In this document: positions 13,013-19,079 of the stretch, piece after piece
How positions within the stretch are numbered: position 1 is the first letter of the stretch
Layout of the letters: every line of letters begins with the position of its first letter
Assembly: GCA_041652755.1 (NCBI GenBank)
Contig: JBAZGS010000015.1
Span: forward strand, 1-19,079
Source: JAQTTT01 sp041652755
GTDB lineage: Archaea > Nanobdellota > Nanobdellia > Tiddalikarchaeales > Tiddalikarchaeaceae
Length of the DNA: 19,079 nt
Reading direction: 5' to 3'
The notes under the pieces: generated by a model
Databases searched by the model: none
What the model saw: the letters and a program-made list of their open reading frames with translations, nothing else
What the model was told of the DNA's origin: nothing
Position numbers and translations under genes: made by a program

Positions 13013-13022
13013 GTTTATAATA
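13013..13022 (+). promoter_or_regulatory. TATA box of the coiled-coil gene
   Basis: GTTTATAATA is centred about 23.5 nt upstream of the TTG start at 13041. It is consistent with a leaderless transcript whose first codon is TTG. An ATG at 13025 lies between but reaches a stop after four codons. Confidence 0.4.
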
Positions 13023-13040
13023 AAATGAGCGTGCTATAAT

Positions 13041-13757
13041 TTGAATTTGAATGAATTAAAGGAAAGGTCTGCAAGTATAAGACATGAAATTGTTAAAAAT
13101 ATTAATGAGTTTAAAAAGCTTGAAAAATCAAGGAATGAGATTAATGTCTTAGTTAAAGAATCAAAGCAAAAAAGGGAGGATTGCGTCAAAGAGATTAAAA
13201 ATGTTCTTAAAGAGCTTTCAGAGCTTAATAGTGAAAAAAAGTCAAGCAATTTTAAGGATATTAAGTCACTTATTAGCTTGATTAATAAGAAAGAATGGTT
13301 TTTTCAAATAAACGCTTTGCCAATTAAGAAGGAAGAGCAAATAATTAAGGAAATTAAAGAGCTAAAAAAGGAATTGAATGAGGCTCAAAAAGAGAACCAA
13401 GTTGTTGTTAAAATAAGGTCTTTGGTTAAAAGCTTGGAGCTAAAGAGAAAAGAGCATAATGGATTTCATCAGTTAGTTATAGAGAATGCTGATAAAAGCA
13501 ATGAATTCAGCAACAGCATGAATGCTGTTCAAAAGAAAATAAAGGAGCTGAAAAAAGAAGGCAGGATTGTATCTAAGGACTTAGATGAAGCAATAATAGA
13601 GTATAAAAAAAATAAGAGTTTTAAGGCGAAGAATTTCAAAGAAAGCAAGGAAAATATGGAAAAAATTATAAAAGAAAAAGAGAACCTTGCTTGGGATAAG
13701 CTTAAGGAAAAGAAGAAATTAACTACTGAAGATTTGCTGGCTTTCCAGAATAATTAA
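13041..13757 (+). CDS. COG1340-type coiled-coil protein
   Basis: A 238-residue, strongly charged (Lys/Glu-rich) protein that is almost entirely heptad coiled coil. Features seen are repeated ELxxLxxEKK-type segments, a break near residues 85-100 (INKKEWFFQINALPIKKEEQ) and a conserved-looking HNGFHQLVIENADKSNEF at about 143-160. This layout, including the W...LxxxEE element between coils, matches the archaeal COG1340 family. Members are widespread in archaea but of unknown function, and structural or ribosome-linked roles are only suggestions. No ATG fits near the start, and TTG 13041 agrees with the promoter spacing. Its stop overlaps the convergent lipid gene by 4 nt. Confidence 0.8.
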   Translation: MNLNELKERSASIRHEIVKNINEFKKLEKSRNEINVLVKESKQKREDCVKEIKNVLKELSELNSEKKSSNFKDIKSLISLINKKEWFFQINALPIKKEEQIIKEIKELKKELNEAQKENQVVVKIRSLVKSLELKRKEHNGFHQLVIENADKSNEFSNSMNAVQKKIKELKKEGRIVSKDLDEAIIEYKKNKSFKAKNFKESKENMEKIIKEKENLAWDKLKEKKKLTTEDLLAFQNN

Positions 13758-14335
13758 ATTTTGGCGCGTAATTTTTTCATTATTACAATTGTTCTTGCAA
13801 TCATAGTTATTGATGAAAATATTATGATTAATATTAATCCTAAATATAATTGATTAAGTAGCATTGATAAAATTAATGTGATTAACCTTCCAGCTCTGCT
13901 TCCTATGCTTCCAACATATTTTATTTTCACACCTATTGTCCAAACTTCAGCCCTTGCTGCAACATAGCTAGTCATTAATGAGAATATTAGTGCTAAAAAG
14001 CATAAAGAGTAAAATTCTGGATAAGAGTAGCTTATTGCATAAAAAGTTATTACTTCCACCCATCTGTCAATGAATGCGTCGTAAAAATCTCCGAATTTAG
14101 TGCTCCCTACTTTTTTGGCTAAAGCGCCATCTAATGAGTCCACCACTGAAGTAAGTGCCATGAAAACTGCGCTTAATATTAAATTTTTTTGCAGTATGAA
14201 ATAAACAGTGATTGCTAAGAAAAACAACGAAGACGTTGTTACCATATTAGGAGTTATTTTTAGTTTAGCTAAGAATAAAATGAAAGGATTGATAATTTTA
14301 TGGAAAGCATTCCTTATTTTTGATAACTTGCTCAT
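13754..14335 (-). CDS. CDP-alcohol phosphatidyltransferase (archaetidylinositolphosphate-synthase-like)
   Basis: A 193-residue membrane enzyme that transfers a lipid-phosphate group from a CDP-activated lipid (here most likely CDP-archaeol) to an alcohol head group. The catalytic signature is DSLDGALAKKVGSTKFGDFYD followed by AFID. Compared with the family pattern DxxDGxxAR-x8-GxxxDxxxD, the usual Arg is Lys and the spacer is one residue shorter. The later SYVAARAE and GSRAGRLITL segments resemble archaetidylinositol phosphate synthases, which have SYxRARAE and ERAERL. About six hydrophobic helices are present. It is divergent from carS, which makes its probable substrate. Head-group specificity is uncertain. 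Confidence 0.85.
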   Translation of the reverse strand: MSKLSKIRNAFHKIINPFILFLAKLKITPNMVTTSSLFFLAITVYFILQKNLILSAVFMALTSVVDSLDGALAKKVGSTKFGDFYDAFIDRWVEVITFYAISYSYPEFYSLCFLALIFSLMTSYVAARAEVWTIGVKIKYVGSIGSRAGRLITLILSMLLNQLYLGLILIIIFSSITMIARTIVIMKKLRAKI

Positions 14336-14357
14336 AGTTTTTAATCAAATAATAGGC

Positions 14358-14367
14358 TTTTTAAAAA
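14358..14367. promoter_or_regulatory. Shared divergent TATA element (lipid gene pair)
   Basis: The perfect palindrome TTTTTAAAAA is centred at 14362.5. It is 25.5 nt from the carS ATG on the plus strand and 27.5 nt from the phosphatidyltransferase ATG on the minus strand. The intergenic space is 52 nt and shows no other TATA candidate at a suitable distance. Confidence 0.6.
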
Positions 14368-14387
14368 ACTAACTGATATAGTTTTTT

Positions 14388-14903
14388 ATGCTGGATATAT
14401 TAATTTCTGCAGTTCAGATTTTTTTGCCTGCTGCTTTCGCAAATGGCGCTCCTACTTTTTTGATTAATTATAAAAAGCATTCGATTGATTTTGGTAAAAA
14501 ATGGGGCAAGAATAGGATTTTTGGGGAGGGCAAAACTTTTGAAGGATTAATTTTTGCAGTTTTTATTGCATTTTTAACTGGGTTATTAGTAAGATATGCT
14601 TATTTTTACTTAAATTTGCCTTGGATTAATATAACTCCTTTTGGTTACGCTTTCATTGGATTAGGCGCAATGATTGGTGATTTGGCTGGCAGTTTTATTA
14701 AAAGAAGATTGAACATGAGAAGGGGACAGAAGGCTGGGCTCTTAGATATGATGGATTTCATTGTTGGTGCTTTAATTTTTGCAAGAATACTTGTTATTTA
14801 TTCTTATGGCATTACTTTATTTGTTTTAATTGTTACTCCAATTTTTCATAGGTTAACTAATATTTGGGGATATAATGTTGGGATAAAAAAAGAGCCTTGG
14901 TGA
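14388..14903 (+). CDS. carS: CDP-archaeol synthase
   Basis: A 171-residue integral membrane enzyme (DUF46/CarS) that activates unsaturated archaetidic acid with CTP to CDP-archaeol, the branch point to all archaeal phospholipids. Motifs seen: PAAFANGAP at 14-22, RIFGEGKTFEGL at 43-54, GDLAGSFIKRRLNMRRGQ at 97-114, LLDMMDFIVGAL at 118-129 and the LTNIWGYNVGIKKEPW end. All are family hallmarks, with four to five membrane helices. It is expressed from the promoter shared with the divergent phosphatidyltransferase that would use its product. The stop is 6 nt from the convergent DUF424 stop. Confidence 0.96.
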   Translation: MLDILISAVQIFLPAAFANGAPTFLINYKKHSIDFGKKWGKNRIFGEGKTFEGLIFAVFIAFLTGLLVRYAYFYLNLPWINITPFGYAFIGLGAMIGDLAGSFIKRRLNMRRGQKAGLLDMMDFIVGALIFARILVIYSYGITLFVLIVTPIFHRLTNIWGYNVGIKKEPW

Positions 14904-14906
14904 AAC

Positions 14907-14918
14907 TTTTTAAAAAAA
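14907..14918. terminator. Bidirectional poly-T terminator (carS / DUF424)
   Basis: TTTTTAAAAAAA gives T5 on the plus strand directly after the carS stop. On the minus strand it gives T7, which forms the last Phe-Phe codons and part of the TAA stop of the DUF424 gene. Such U-tracts can stop archaeal RNA polymerase in either direction. Confidence 0.4.
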
Positions 14919-15209
14919 CTTGTATAATTGGCTGTGGGGAACTCCTTTTAATTCAATTGTTGATTCTTTAAAGAGTATTTTTGCCTTGGTTAATGCATTG
15001 ATTGTTTTTGCTCCGAAAAAATTGCCTATAGTGCATTCTTTTGCCATTTTTACTAATTCTTCTTCTGTTACTTCTTTGTCCTTGTAAAAACTTTCTAGTA
15101 TTTTTACTTCTGCCCCGTTTTCTAGATTAATGGTTTTGCCTAGTAAGTCGCAGTCGCATGCTGCTAAGAGTAAGTCACGCTCAGATTGGTGATATTTTGC
15201 AACTATCAT
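14910..15209 (-). CDS. DUF424 family protein
   Basis: A 99-residue archaeal protein of the DUF424 (COG2412) family. The start MIVAKYHQSERDLLLAACD, the DLLGKTI element, the LESFYKDKEVTEEEL segment, NFFGAKTIN and the end GVPHSQLYKF follow the family pattern. Function is not established, but it is frequently encoded next to translation genes. The frame is open to ATG 15245, but ATG 15209 matches family starts and overlaps the aIF2-beta stop as ATGA, so I choose it. It is the last gene of the MCM operon. Confidence 0.9.
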   Translation of the reverse strand: MIVAKYHQSERDLLLAACDCDLLGKTINLENGAEVKILESFYKDKEVTEEELVKMAKECTIGNFFGAKTINALTKAKILFKESTIELKGVPHSQLYKFF

Positions 15210-15607
15210 TTCCTTACAGGATACTTGGCTCCGCACGCCATGCAAGTGATGAACATTACCCTATCCTTTTTCACGAGTTTAGTGTCTGGTTTTTTGCACT
15301 CCCTGCAGTTAACGAATTCATTAACAAACTTGTCTATTTTTTCATTGATTTTGTCAGCGCTGAAATTCCCGCTAAAGCTAGTGTATTGCCCTTCTTGAAT
15401 CCCTTTAGTTGCCAATTCTTTCAGCAAAAATGAAAGCAGCATTTTTTCATCCCTGTCTAAAAAGTCAGCTATTTGCTTAAGGTTGCTTATAATCGTTTTT
15501 TTTCCTTGCATCCTTCCCTTAACTTTTGGAACTTCAAACCTGGATTTTTCTTCGCCTTTATATGGCATTAATTCCCTGAACCTTTTGACTAAATCTTGGT
15601 AATTCAT
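15206..15607 (-). CDS. Translation initiation factor aIF2 subunit beta
   Basis: A 133-residue subunit of the heterotrimer aIF2, which brings initiator Met-tRNA to the small subunit. The central domain runs from RFEVPKVKGRMQGKKTIISN through FLLKELATKGIQEG. A C-terminal zinc ribbon has C101, C104, C122 and C125 (NCREC, TCMACGAKYPVRK). I start at ATG 15607 (MNYQDLVKRF), which matches the MxYxxLLxR family start. ATGs at 15610 and 15625 are alternatives, and the latter would overlap the RPA32-like gene by 8 nt. Its TGA overlaps the DUF424 start by 4 nt. Confidence 0.96.
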   Translation of the reverse strand: MNYQDLVKRFRELMPYKGEEKSRFEVPKVKGRMQGKKTIISNLKQIADFLDRDEKMLLSFLLKELATKGIQEGQYTSFSGNFSADKINEKIDKFVNEFVNCRECKKPDTKLVKKDRVMFITCMACGAKYPVRK

Positions 15608-15617
15608 CATGATTATT

Positions 15618-16289
15618 TTACTCATCTAGCACTTTATAGTTATGCTTTGTTGGTTCATATATTGCGCTGTCATTTAAAAGATTTTTCAGCGCCTCTTCAA
15701 CATGCTTTTCTTGCAATTTTGATATATTCATGATTAATGCCAAGCTTGTTCCTTTTCCTATATCATTTTCCTTAATTATTGTAAGTATTAATGCCTCAGG
15801 AGGTATTGTTTTTGATATCTCAACACCTGTGCTTATGCCTTCTTCTTTTTTTTCAGTTATTCTTTCAACTTTTTCTTTTGACAATAATAGTTCATACTGA
15901 TGGTATAGCCAATGGTTAGGGTCGAGTATTGTTTTTATTATTTCTGCATTGATTTTTCTCTTGCCTTCCCATTCGTTTATTCTGCCAATCACTTCAACAA
16001 TATCTCCAGGCATTATTTTTTCAAACATTGCTACATTGGTTTCTCCTGTTTTGAAATCTTTCCTGCTAGAAATTGACATCGTGTCTGTTGAGTCATCAAT
16101 TGTTAAGAATGCGTAGGCTAAATCTTGAGCCATTGTTTTTGAGACAACTGTTCCAAAAACTCTTACTCTGCTGACTTTCAAATTCTTTATTGACACATAA
16201 TCCGCTTGCCCTTGCATTGCAGTATATTCAGCTTCATTAAGGGTTTTTAGTGTGGCCTTATATGCTGTCAGTCTTTCAAAATCGCTCAT
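15618..16289 (-). CDS. RPA32-like single-strand DNA-binding protein (OB fold plus winged helix)
   Basis: A 223-residue protein with the domain order of eukaryotic RPA32. The OB fold is at about residues 40-120 (SRVRVFGTVVSK, AFLTIDDSTDT, PGDIVEVIGRINEWEGKRKI). A linker DPNHWLYHQYELLL follows, then a Lys/Glu-rich hinge at 138-150, then a C-terminal winged-helix-like domain at about 162-220 (PPEALILTIIKE, HVEEALKNLL). In archaea such proteins (COG3390-type) are partners of the large RPA subunit. The ATG overlaps the MCM stop as ATGA, strongly suggesting coupled synthesis with the replicative helicase. No zinc finger is present. Confidence 0.85.
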   Translation of the reverse strand: MSDFERLTAYKATLKTLNEAEYTAMQGQADYVSIKNLKVSRVRVFGTVVSKTMAQDLAYAFLTIDDSTDTMSISSRKDFKTGETNVAMFEKIMPGDIVEVIGRINEWEGKRKINAEIIKTILDPNHWLYHQYELLLSKEKVERITEKKEEGISTGVEISKTIPPEALILTIIKENDIGKGTSLALIMNISKLQEKHVEEALKNLLNDSAIYEPTKHNYKVLDE

Positions 16290-18319
16290 TTATTTATCCT
16301 CCTTATTATTCCATGCCTTGGCTTGAATAATTCCCCATTCCTTACCATTTTTTCTATAATTTCTTCCACTTTCAATTCATCAATTTTCTTGTTTTTTGCT
16401 TCATTCATTATCTCTTCAATAGGTATGTCTTTTCCGAAGCTTTTTTCTAATTGTTTTAGTAAATCCATTACTTCATAAATCTTACTCCTTTGGCTAGTAG
16501 TTGTTCCGCTCATAACCCTGTCAATATCTAATTCATTGGTTTCCGGATCCATCCCTAATTGAGATAAGTATAATTTCATTAAGCTTATTGCTTTTTTTGC
16601 ATCAAAAAGCGTTACTTCCTTGCTTAATCTTACTTTTGCACTTGCTTCACTAAGCCTGATTAATGCCTCTAGCTGCCTTGGAGTTAATGGCACTGGCCTT
16701 GGGCCTCCTGTTGAGCTTAATTCTTTGTTTCTTAGGTTAACAAAGAATGATTGAATCTCCTCTATTGATTCATCACTTAATTGAGGTTTAATATTTTGCC
16801 TTGCGTAAGATACATATTTTCTTAATAAATCTAGGGGTATTTCTGGTGAATAATTCTCAACATGCTGATGGCTTTTTAGTATGAACTCAGCTAAAGATTT
16901 GTCATTCTCTTTGTCAGGCATGTCCCTGAAAGGGAAGATTAAATCAAATCTGCTTAAAAGAGTGATTGGCATGTCTATTTGCTCTGGAAGAGATTTAAAA
17001 CCATCAAATCTTCCTAGTTTCGGGTTAGCTGCTGCGAGTATGCTTGTTTGGCAGTTAAGCACTGCTTGAACATTTGCTTTTGAAATACTGATGGTTTGCT
17101 GCTCCATTGCTTCATGCATTGCGCTTCTGTCTTCATGGCTCATCTTGTCAATTTCATCAATGCACAGTATTCCCCTATTTGCCAACACTAATGCTCCTGC
17201 TTCTAATGCCCATCCTCTTAAAATCTCATCTTTCACTACAGTAGCTGTAAGTCCTGCCCCTGTTGCCCCTTTTCCGCTAACAAATCTTGCTTTTGGAGCC
17301 ACTGTGCTCATGCTTTTTACTAATTGGCTTTTTCCGGTTCCAGGGTCACCTATTAATAAGATATGAATGTCTCCTCTGCCTTTTGTTCCGTCTTTTTTTT
17401 CTTTCCTAACCCCTCCAAACATTTGCAGCACTAATGCTTCTTTCACTTGGTTTCTTCCTTTAATTGAAGGCGAAACTGACTTAACCAATTTGTTGTAAAT
17501 CTCCGGGTCTTTGCTTAATAGCTCTATTTGCACTATATCCTCTGAGGTCACTTCTATTTCTGCATATTCTTTTTCAACGCTTTCAATATTATTCGCTTCA
17601 AGTATTATATCATAGATTACGCTTTTGTTGCTTGTTCCAGGTATTGCTTTGGCGTATTCGTTTACTATTCCAACCACTTTTACTTTGCTTCCTGGATTTG
17701 TTCGCTTGACCATTTCAGGCTCAACTAAGTCGTTTTTTAAGATGATGTTAAGCCTCATAGGCTGGCCTCCATCCAATGTTTCGCTTGACTCTTCTAGGAC
17801 TAATCTTTGAGTGTCAACTAGTTTATTTTTAAAGATTTCAAACCTTTTTGCTCCGCAATTGGGGCATCCTCTTTCAGGAGATTTTATTTCTGTTACATCT
17901 TGGATTACGCTGATTTTTTGCTCGCAATTCAAGCATTTATAGATTATTAATGTGCAGGTTGGCCTTACTGCGCTTGCTTGCCTTATTATTCCGTCAGTGT
18001 GCAAGAATTTACCTAAATGCTTGCTTCTAATATCCCTTATTTTTACATAGCTGTTGTTTGGCAAGTTAATGAATCTTACAAAAATTTTTTCATTAACTCC
18101 CTCTTCAAATTGCACTAAAGTGTCTTCAAATAAGTCTAAGTATTTAACCGGATTATCTATTAATGCTTGGGCTATTTCAGGCTCGTATAAATCAAGTTTC
18201 ATGAAATCAATTATAAAGCTTTTTTTTCCTGAAGTTATGACTTTTCCTAAATCTTCTGAGCATTCAGTCTTTATGAATTGAAAAAACTTCTCCATTACCT
18301 CATTTTGGTCTAGTTCCAT
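16286..18319 (-). CDS. mcm: Replicative minichromosome maintenance helicase MCM
   Basis: A 677-residue hexameric 3'-5' DNA helicase. The N-terminal OB region carries a zinc motif C129, C132, C152 and C155. The AAA+ core has Walker A GDPGTGKS at 324-331, Walker B CIDEID at 386-391, sensor 1 AAANP at 429-433 and the arginine finger LLSRFD at 454-459. A C-terminal winged helix spans about 605-677. Length is normal and no intein occupies Walker A, a common insertion site in archaeal MCM. TATA spacing of 27 nt supports ATG 18319. It heads the operon MCM-RPA32-like-aIF2-beta-DUF424. Confidence 0.97.
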   Translation of the reverse strand: MELDQNEVMEKFFQFIKTECSEDLGKVITSGKKSFIIDFMKLDLYEPEIAQALIDNPVKYLDLFEDTLVQFEEGVNEKIFVRFINLPNNSYVKIRDIRSKHLGKFLHTDGIIRQASAVRPTCTLIIYKCLNCEQKISVIQDVTEIKSPERGCPNCGAKRFEIFKNKLVDTQRLVLEESSETLDGGQPMRLNIILKNDLVEPEMVKRTNPGSKVKVVGIVNEYAKAIPGTSNKSVIYDIILEANNIESVEKEYAEIEVTSEDIVQIELLSKDPEIYNKLVKSVSPSIKGRNQVKEALVLQMFGGVRKEKKDGTKGRGDIHILLIGDPGTGKSQLVKSMSTVAPKARFVSGKGATGAGLTATVVKDEILRGWALEAGALVLANRGILCIDEIDKMSHEDRSAMHEAMEQQTISISKANVQAVLNCQTSILAAANPKLGRFDGFKSLPEQIDMPITLLSRFDLIFPFRDMPDKENDKSLAEFILKSHQHVENYSPEIPLDLLRKYVSYARQNIKPQLSDESIEEIQSFFVNLRNKELSSTGGPRPVPLTPRQLEALIRLSEASAKVRLSKEVTLFDAKKAISLMKLYLSQLGMDPETNELDIDRVMSGTTTSQRSKIYEVMDLLKQLEKSFGKDIPIEEIMNEAKNKKIDELKVEEIIEKMVRNGELFKPRHGIIRRINK

Positions 18320-18341
18320 TAAGGTTAAAGAAAAATGCTTA

Positions 18342-18351
18342 GATATAAAAA
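18342..18351 (-). promoter_or_regulatory. TATA box of the MCM operon
   Basis: TTTTTATATC on the minus strand is centred about 27 nt upstream of ATG 18319, predicting a leaderless mRNA. Confidence 0.55.
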
Positions 18352-18389
18352 TCTATAGTGTAATCTATTATAAATAATGAAAAATATAT

Positions 18390-18397
18390 AAAAAAAA
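18390..18397 (-). terminator. Poly-T terminator of tbp
   Basis: A run of eight T on the minus strand begins 9 nt after the tbp stop codon. It lies between tbp and the MCM promoter and would separate the two transcripts. Confidence 0.5.
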
Positions 18398-18405
18398 GGA
18401 TTAAT

Positions 18406-18981
18406 TTATTTCTTTTTTGCATCAAGCAGTGTTTTTCTCAAATCCTTTATTGATTTAACAATTTCTTTCTCATTCTTTGCTCCTGTGCACACTATTTTTC
18501 CTGTGCTAAACAGCAGGAAAGTTATATGCCAATTAGGAACTTTGTAGACTAATCCTGGGAATTGCTCTGGCTCGTACTCAGCAGTTGGCAAACTGAAAGC
18601 TAACTCTGTTAAATTAAGCTTTAAGCCTATATCACCTGAAGCTACCATGTTTTCAACCTTCATTATTGGAGTCTTAGTGCATTTAATGTTTGCTTTTCCT
18701 AGCTCTTTTTGTATTGCTTTAACTGCATCAGGAACTGCTCCTTCGCTTTTAACGCCAGTTACTACTATTTTTCCGCTTGAAAAAACCAGTGCTGTTATTT
18801 TAAGGCTAGTCAGCCTTAAAACTAATCCTGGAAACTGCTCAGGGTTGTATTCAGTATTTGAAAGCTTTGTTGCCACTTTCTCGAGCGGCACATCAACGAA
18901 GAGTGATGCGCTTGCAACAACATTTTGAATCGTGTAATTAATATCTTTTGTGATATTAACAAGTTTAAGTTCAATATTCAT
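18406..18981 (-). CDS. tbp: TATA-box-binding protein TBP
   Basis: A 191-residue general transcription factor that bends TATA-box DNA and recruits TFB. It shows the two-fold repeat of the saddle fold. EYNPEQFPGLVLRL (44-57) and EYEPEQFPGLVYKV (135-148) are equivalent, as are ALVFSSGKIVVTG (64-76) and FLLFSTGKIVCTG (155-167). The intercalating phenylalanines are retained in both halves. The C-terminus is basic (DAKKK), whereas several archaeal TBPs have an acidic tail. A tryptophan in VPNWHITF at 148-155 is unusual to my eye. It is likely monocistronic. Confidence 0.97.
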   Translation of the reverse strand: MNIELKLVNITKDINYTIQNVVASASLFVDVPLEKVATKLSNTEYNPEQFPGLVLRLTSLKITALVFSSGKIVVTGVKSEGAVPDAVKAIQKELGKANIKCTKTPIMKVENMVASGDIGLKLNLTELAFSLPTAEYEPEQFPGLVYKVPNWHITFLLFSTGKIVCTGAKNEKEIVKSIKDLRKTLLDAKKK

Positions 18982-19005
18982 AAGGTTAAATAAAAAAGCT
19001 ATTCC

Positions 19006-19024
19006 TTTATAAATGTTTTATAAA
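19006..19024. promoter_or_regulatory. Tandem TTTATAAA palindromes in the tbp promoter
   Basis: Two identical palindromic TATA boxes TTTATAAA lie at 19006-19013 and 19017-19024, 11 bp centre to centre (about one helical turn). The first is 28.5 nt from the tbp ATG and 29.5 nt from the plus-strand ATG at 19039, so it could serve both directions. The second would give tbp a leader of about 13 nt or bind an additional TBP. Confidence 0.55.
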
Positions 19025-19038
19025 GAAGTATTTAAATT

Positions 19039-19079
19039 ATGCTAACAGTCATATTTTTTGGCAATGATTGGCTTGTTGC
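19039..19079 (+). CDS. Start of a gene cut by the window edge
   Basis: ATG 19039 opens a frame that remains open to the window end and encodes MLTVIFFGNDWLV. The strand-then-GN pattern faintly resembles the start of hydrogenase-maturation-protease-like proteins (COG0680), but 13 residues cannot support a family call. TTTATAAA at 19006-19013 is centred 29.5 nt upstream, so a leaderless divergent gene opposite tbp is plausible. Confidence 0.4.
   Translation, partial: MLTVIFFGNDWLV

Noticed and set aside
13025..13039. Four-codon ATG mini-frame ahead of the coiled-coil gene (possible leader peptide)
   Set aside because: It lies within the predicted promoter-to-start interval and is likely upstream of the transcription start; there is no ribosome site.
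15210..15245. Longer DUF424 start at ATG 15245
   Set aside because: It would overlap the zinc-ribbon codons of aIF2-beta. ATG 15209 matches the family start and the ATGA overlap.
15158..15433. Two plus-strand open frames opposite aIF2-beta
   Set aside because: They are antisense to a clear translation factor with zinc ligands and have no promoter or conserved features.
16286..18319. Possible intein in MCM or aIF5B
   Set aside because: Walker A and the neighbouring motifs are contiguous, lengths are normal and no splicing-block motifs are present.

Overview
The window is a compact, AT-rich archaeal chromosome segment. The archaeal assignment rests on genes that are archaeal or archaeal/eukaryal: eL37, LSm, eS8, L7Ae, eS28, eL24, aIF5B, aIF2-beta, MCM, an RPA32-like protein, TBP, DUF424 and CDP-archaeol synthase. 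TATA boxes sit about 24-30 nt upstream of most first start codons, which implies mostly leaderless mRNAs. Small proteins, very short intergenic spaces and AT-rich codons suggest a DPANN-type lineage (Woesearchaeota/Pacearchaeota-like), but that placement is an inference.

Left part (1-5190): a tRNA-Lys(CUU) gene and an LSm-eL37 operon lie on the minus strand. A translation block follows on the plus strand: eS8, an uncharacterised conserved protein, then L7Ae-eS28-eL24-Bud23-like methyltransferase, a small unknown gene and aIF5B. The order L7Ae-eS28-eL24-...-aIF5B is a known archaeal gene string. Here the place often taken by nucleoside diphosphate kinase holds an apparent archaeal homologue of the 18S/16S rRNA m7G methyltransferase Bud23.

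Middle part (5229-12974): a pilin-signal surface protein with an eight-repeat, calcium-loop beta-propeller; a thioredoxin-reductase-like flavoprotein followed after 3 nt by pyruvate kinase; a 495-residue orphan with a SWIM-type zinc motif; an operon of glycerol-3-phosphate dehydrogenase (GpsA) and a single-cluster ferredoxin; and an AI-2E/PerM-family membrane protein.

Right part (13041-19079): a COG1340-type coiled-coil protein; a divergent pair of lipid enzymes (CDP-alcohol phosphatidyltransferase and CDP-archaeol synthase); a tightly coupled minus-strand operon MCM-RPA32-like-aIF2-beta-DUF424; the TATA-binding protein gene; and the first codons of a further plus-strand gene cut by the window edge.

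No CRISPR array, insertion sequence, integrase, intein or rRNA gene is visible. The more unusual content is the Bud23-like gene in the ribosomal operon, the glycosylation-sequon-studded propeller pilin, the SWIM orphan, GpsA together with archaeal lipid enzymes, and several divergent promoters where one palindromic TATA box appears to serve both directions, including the one in front of the TBP gene itself.
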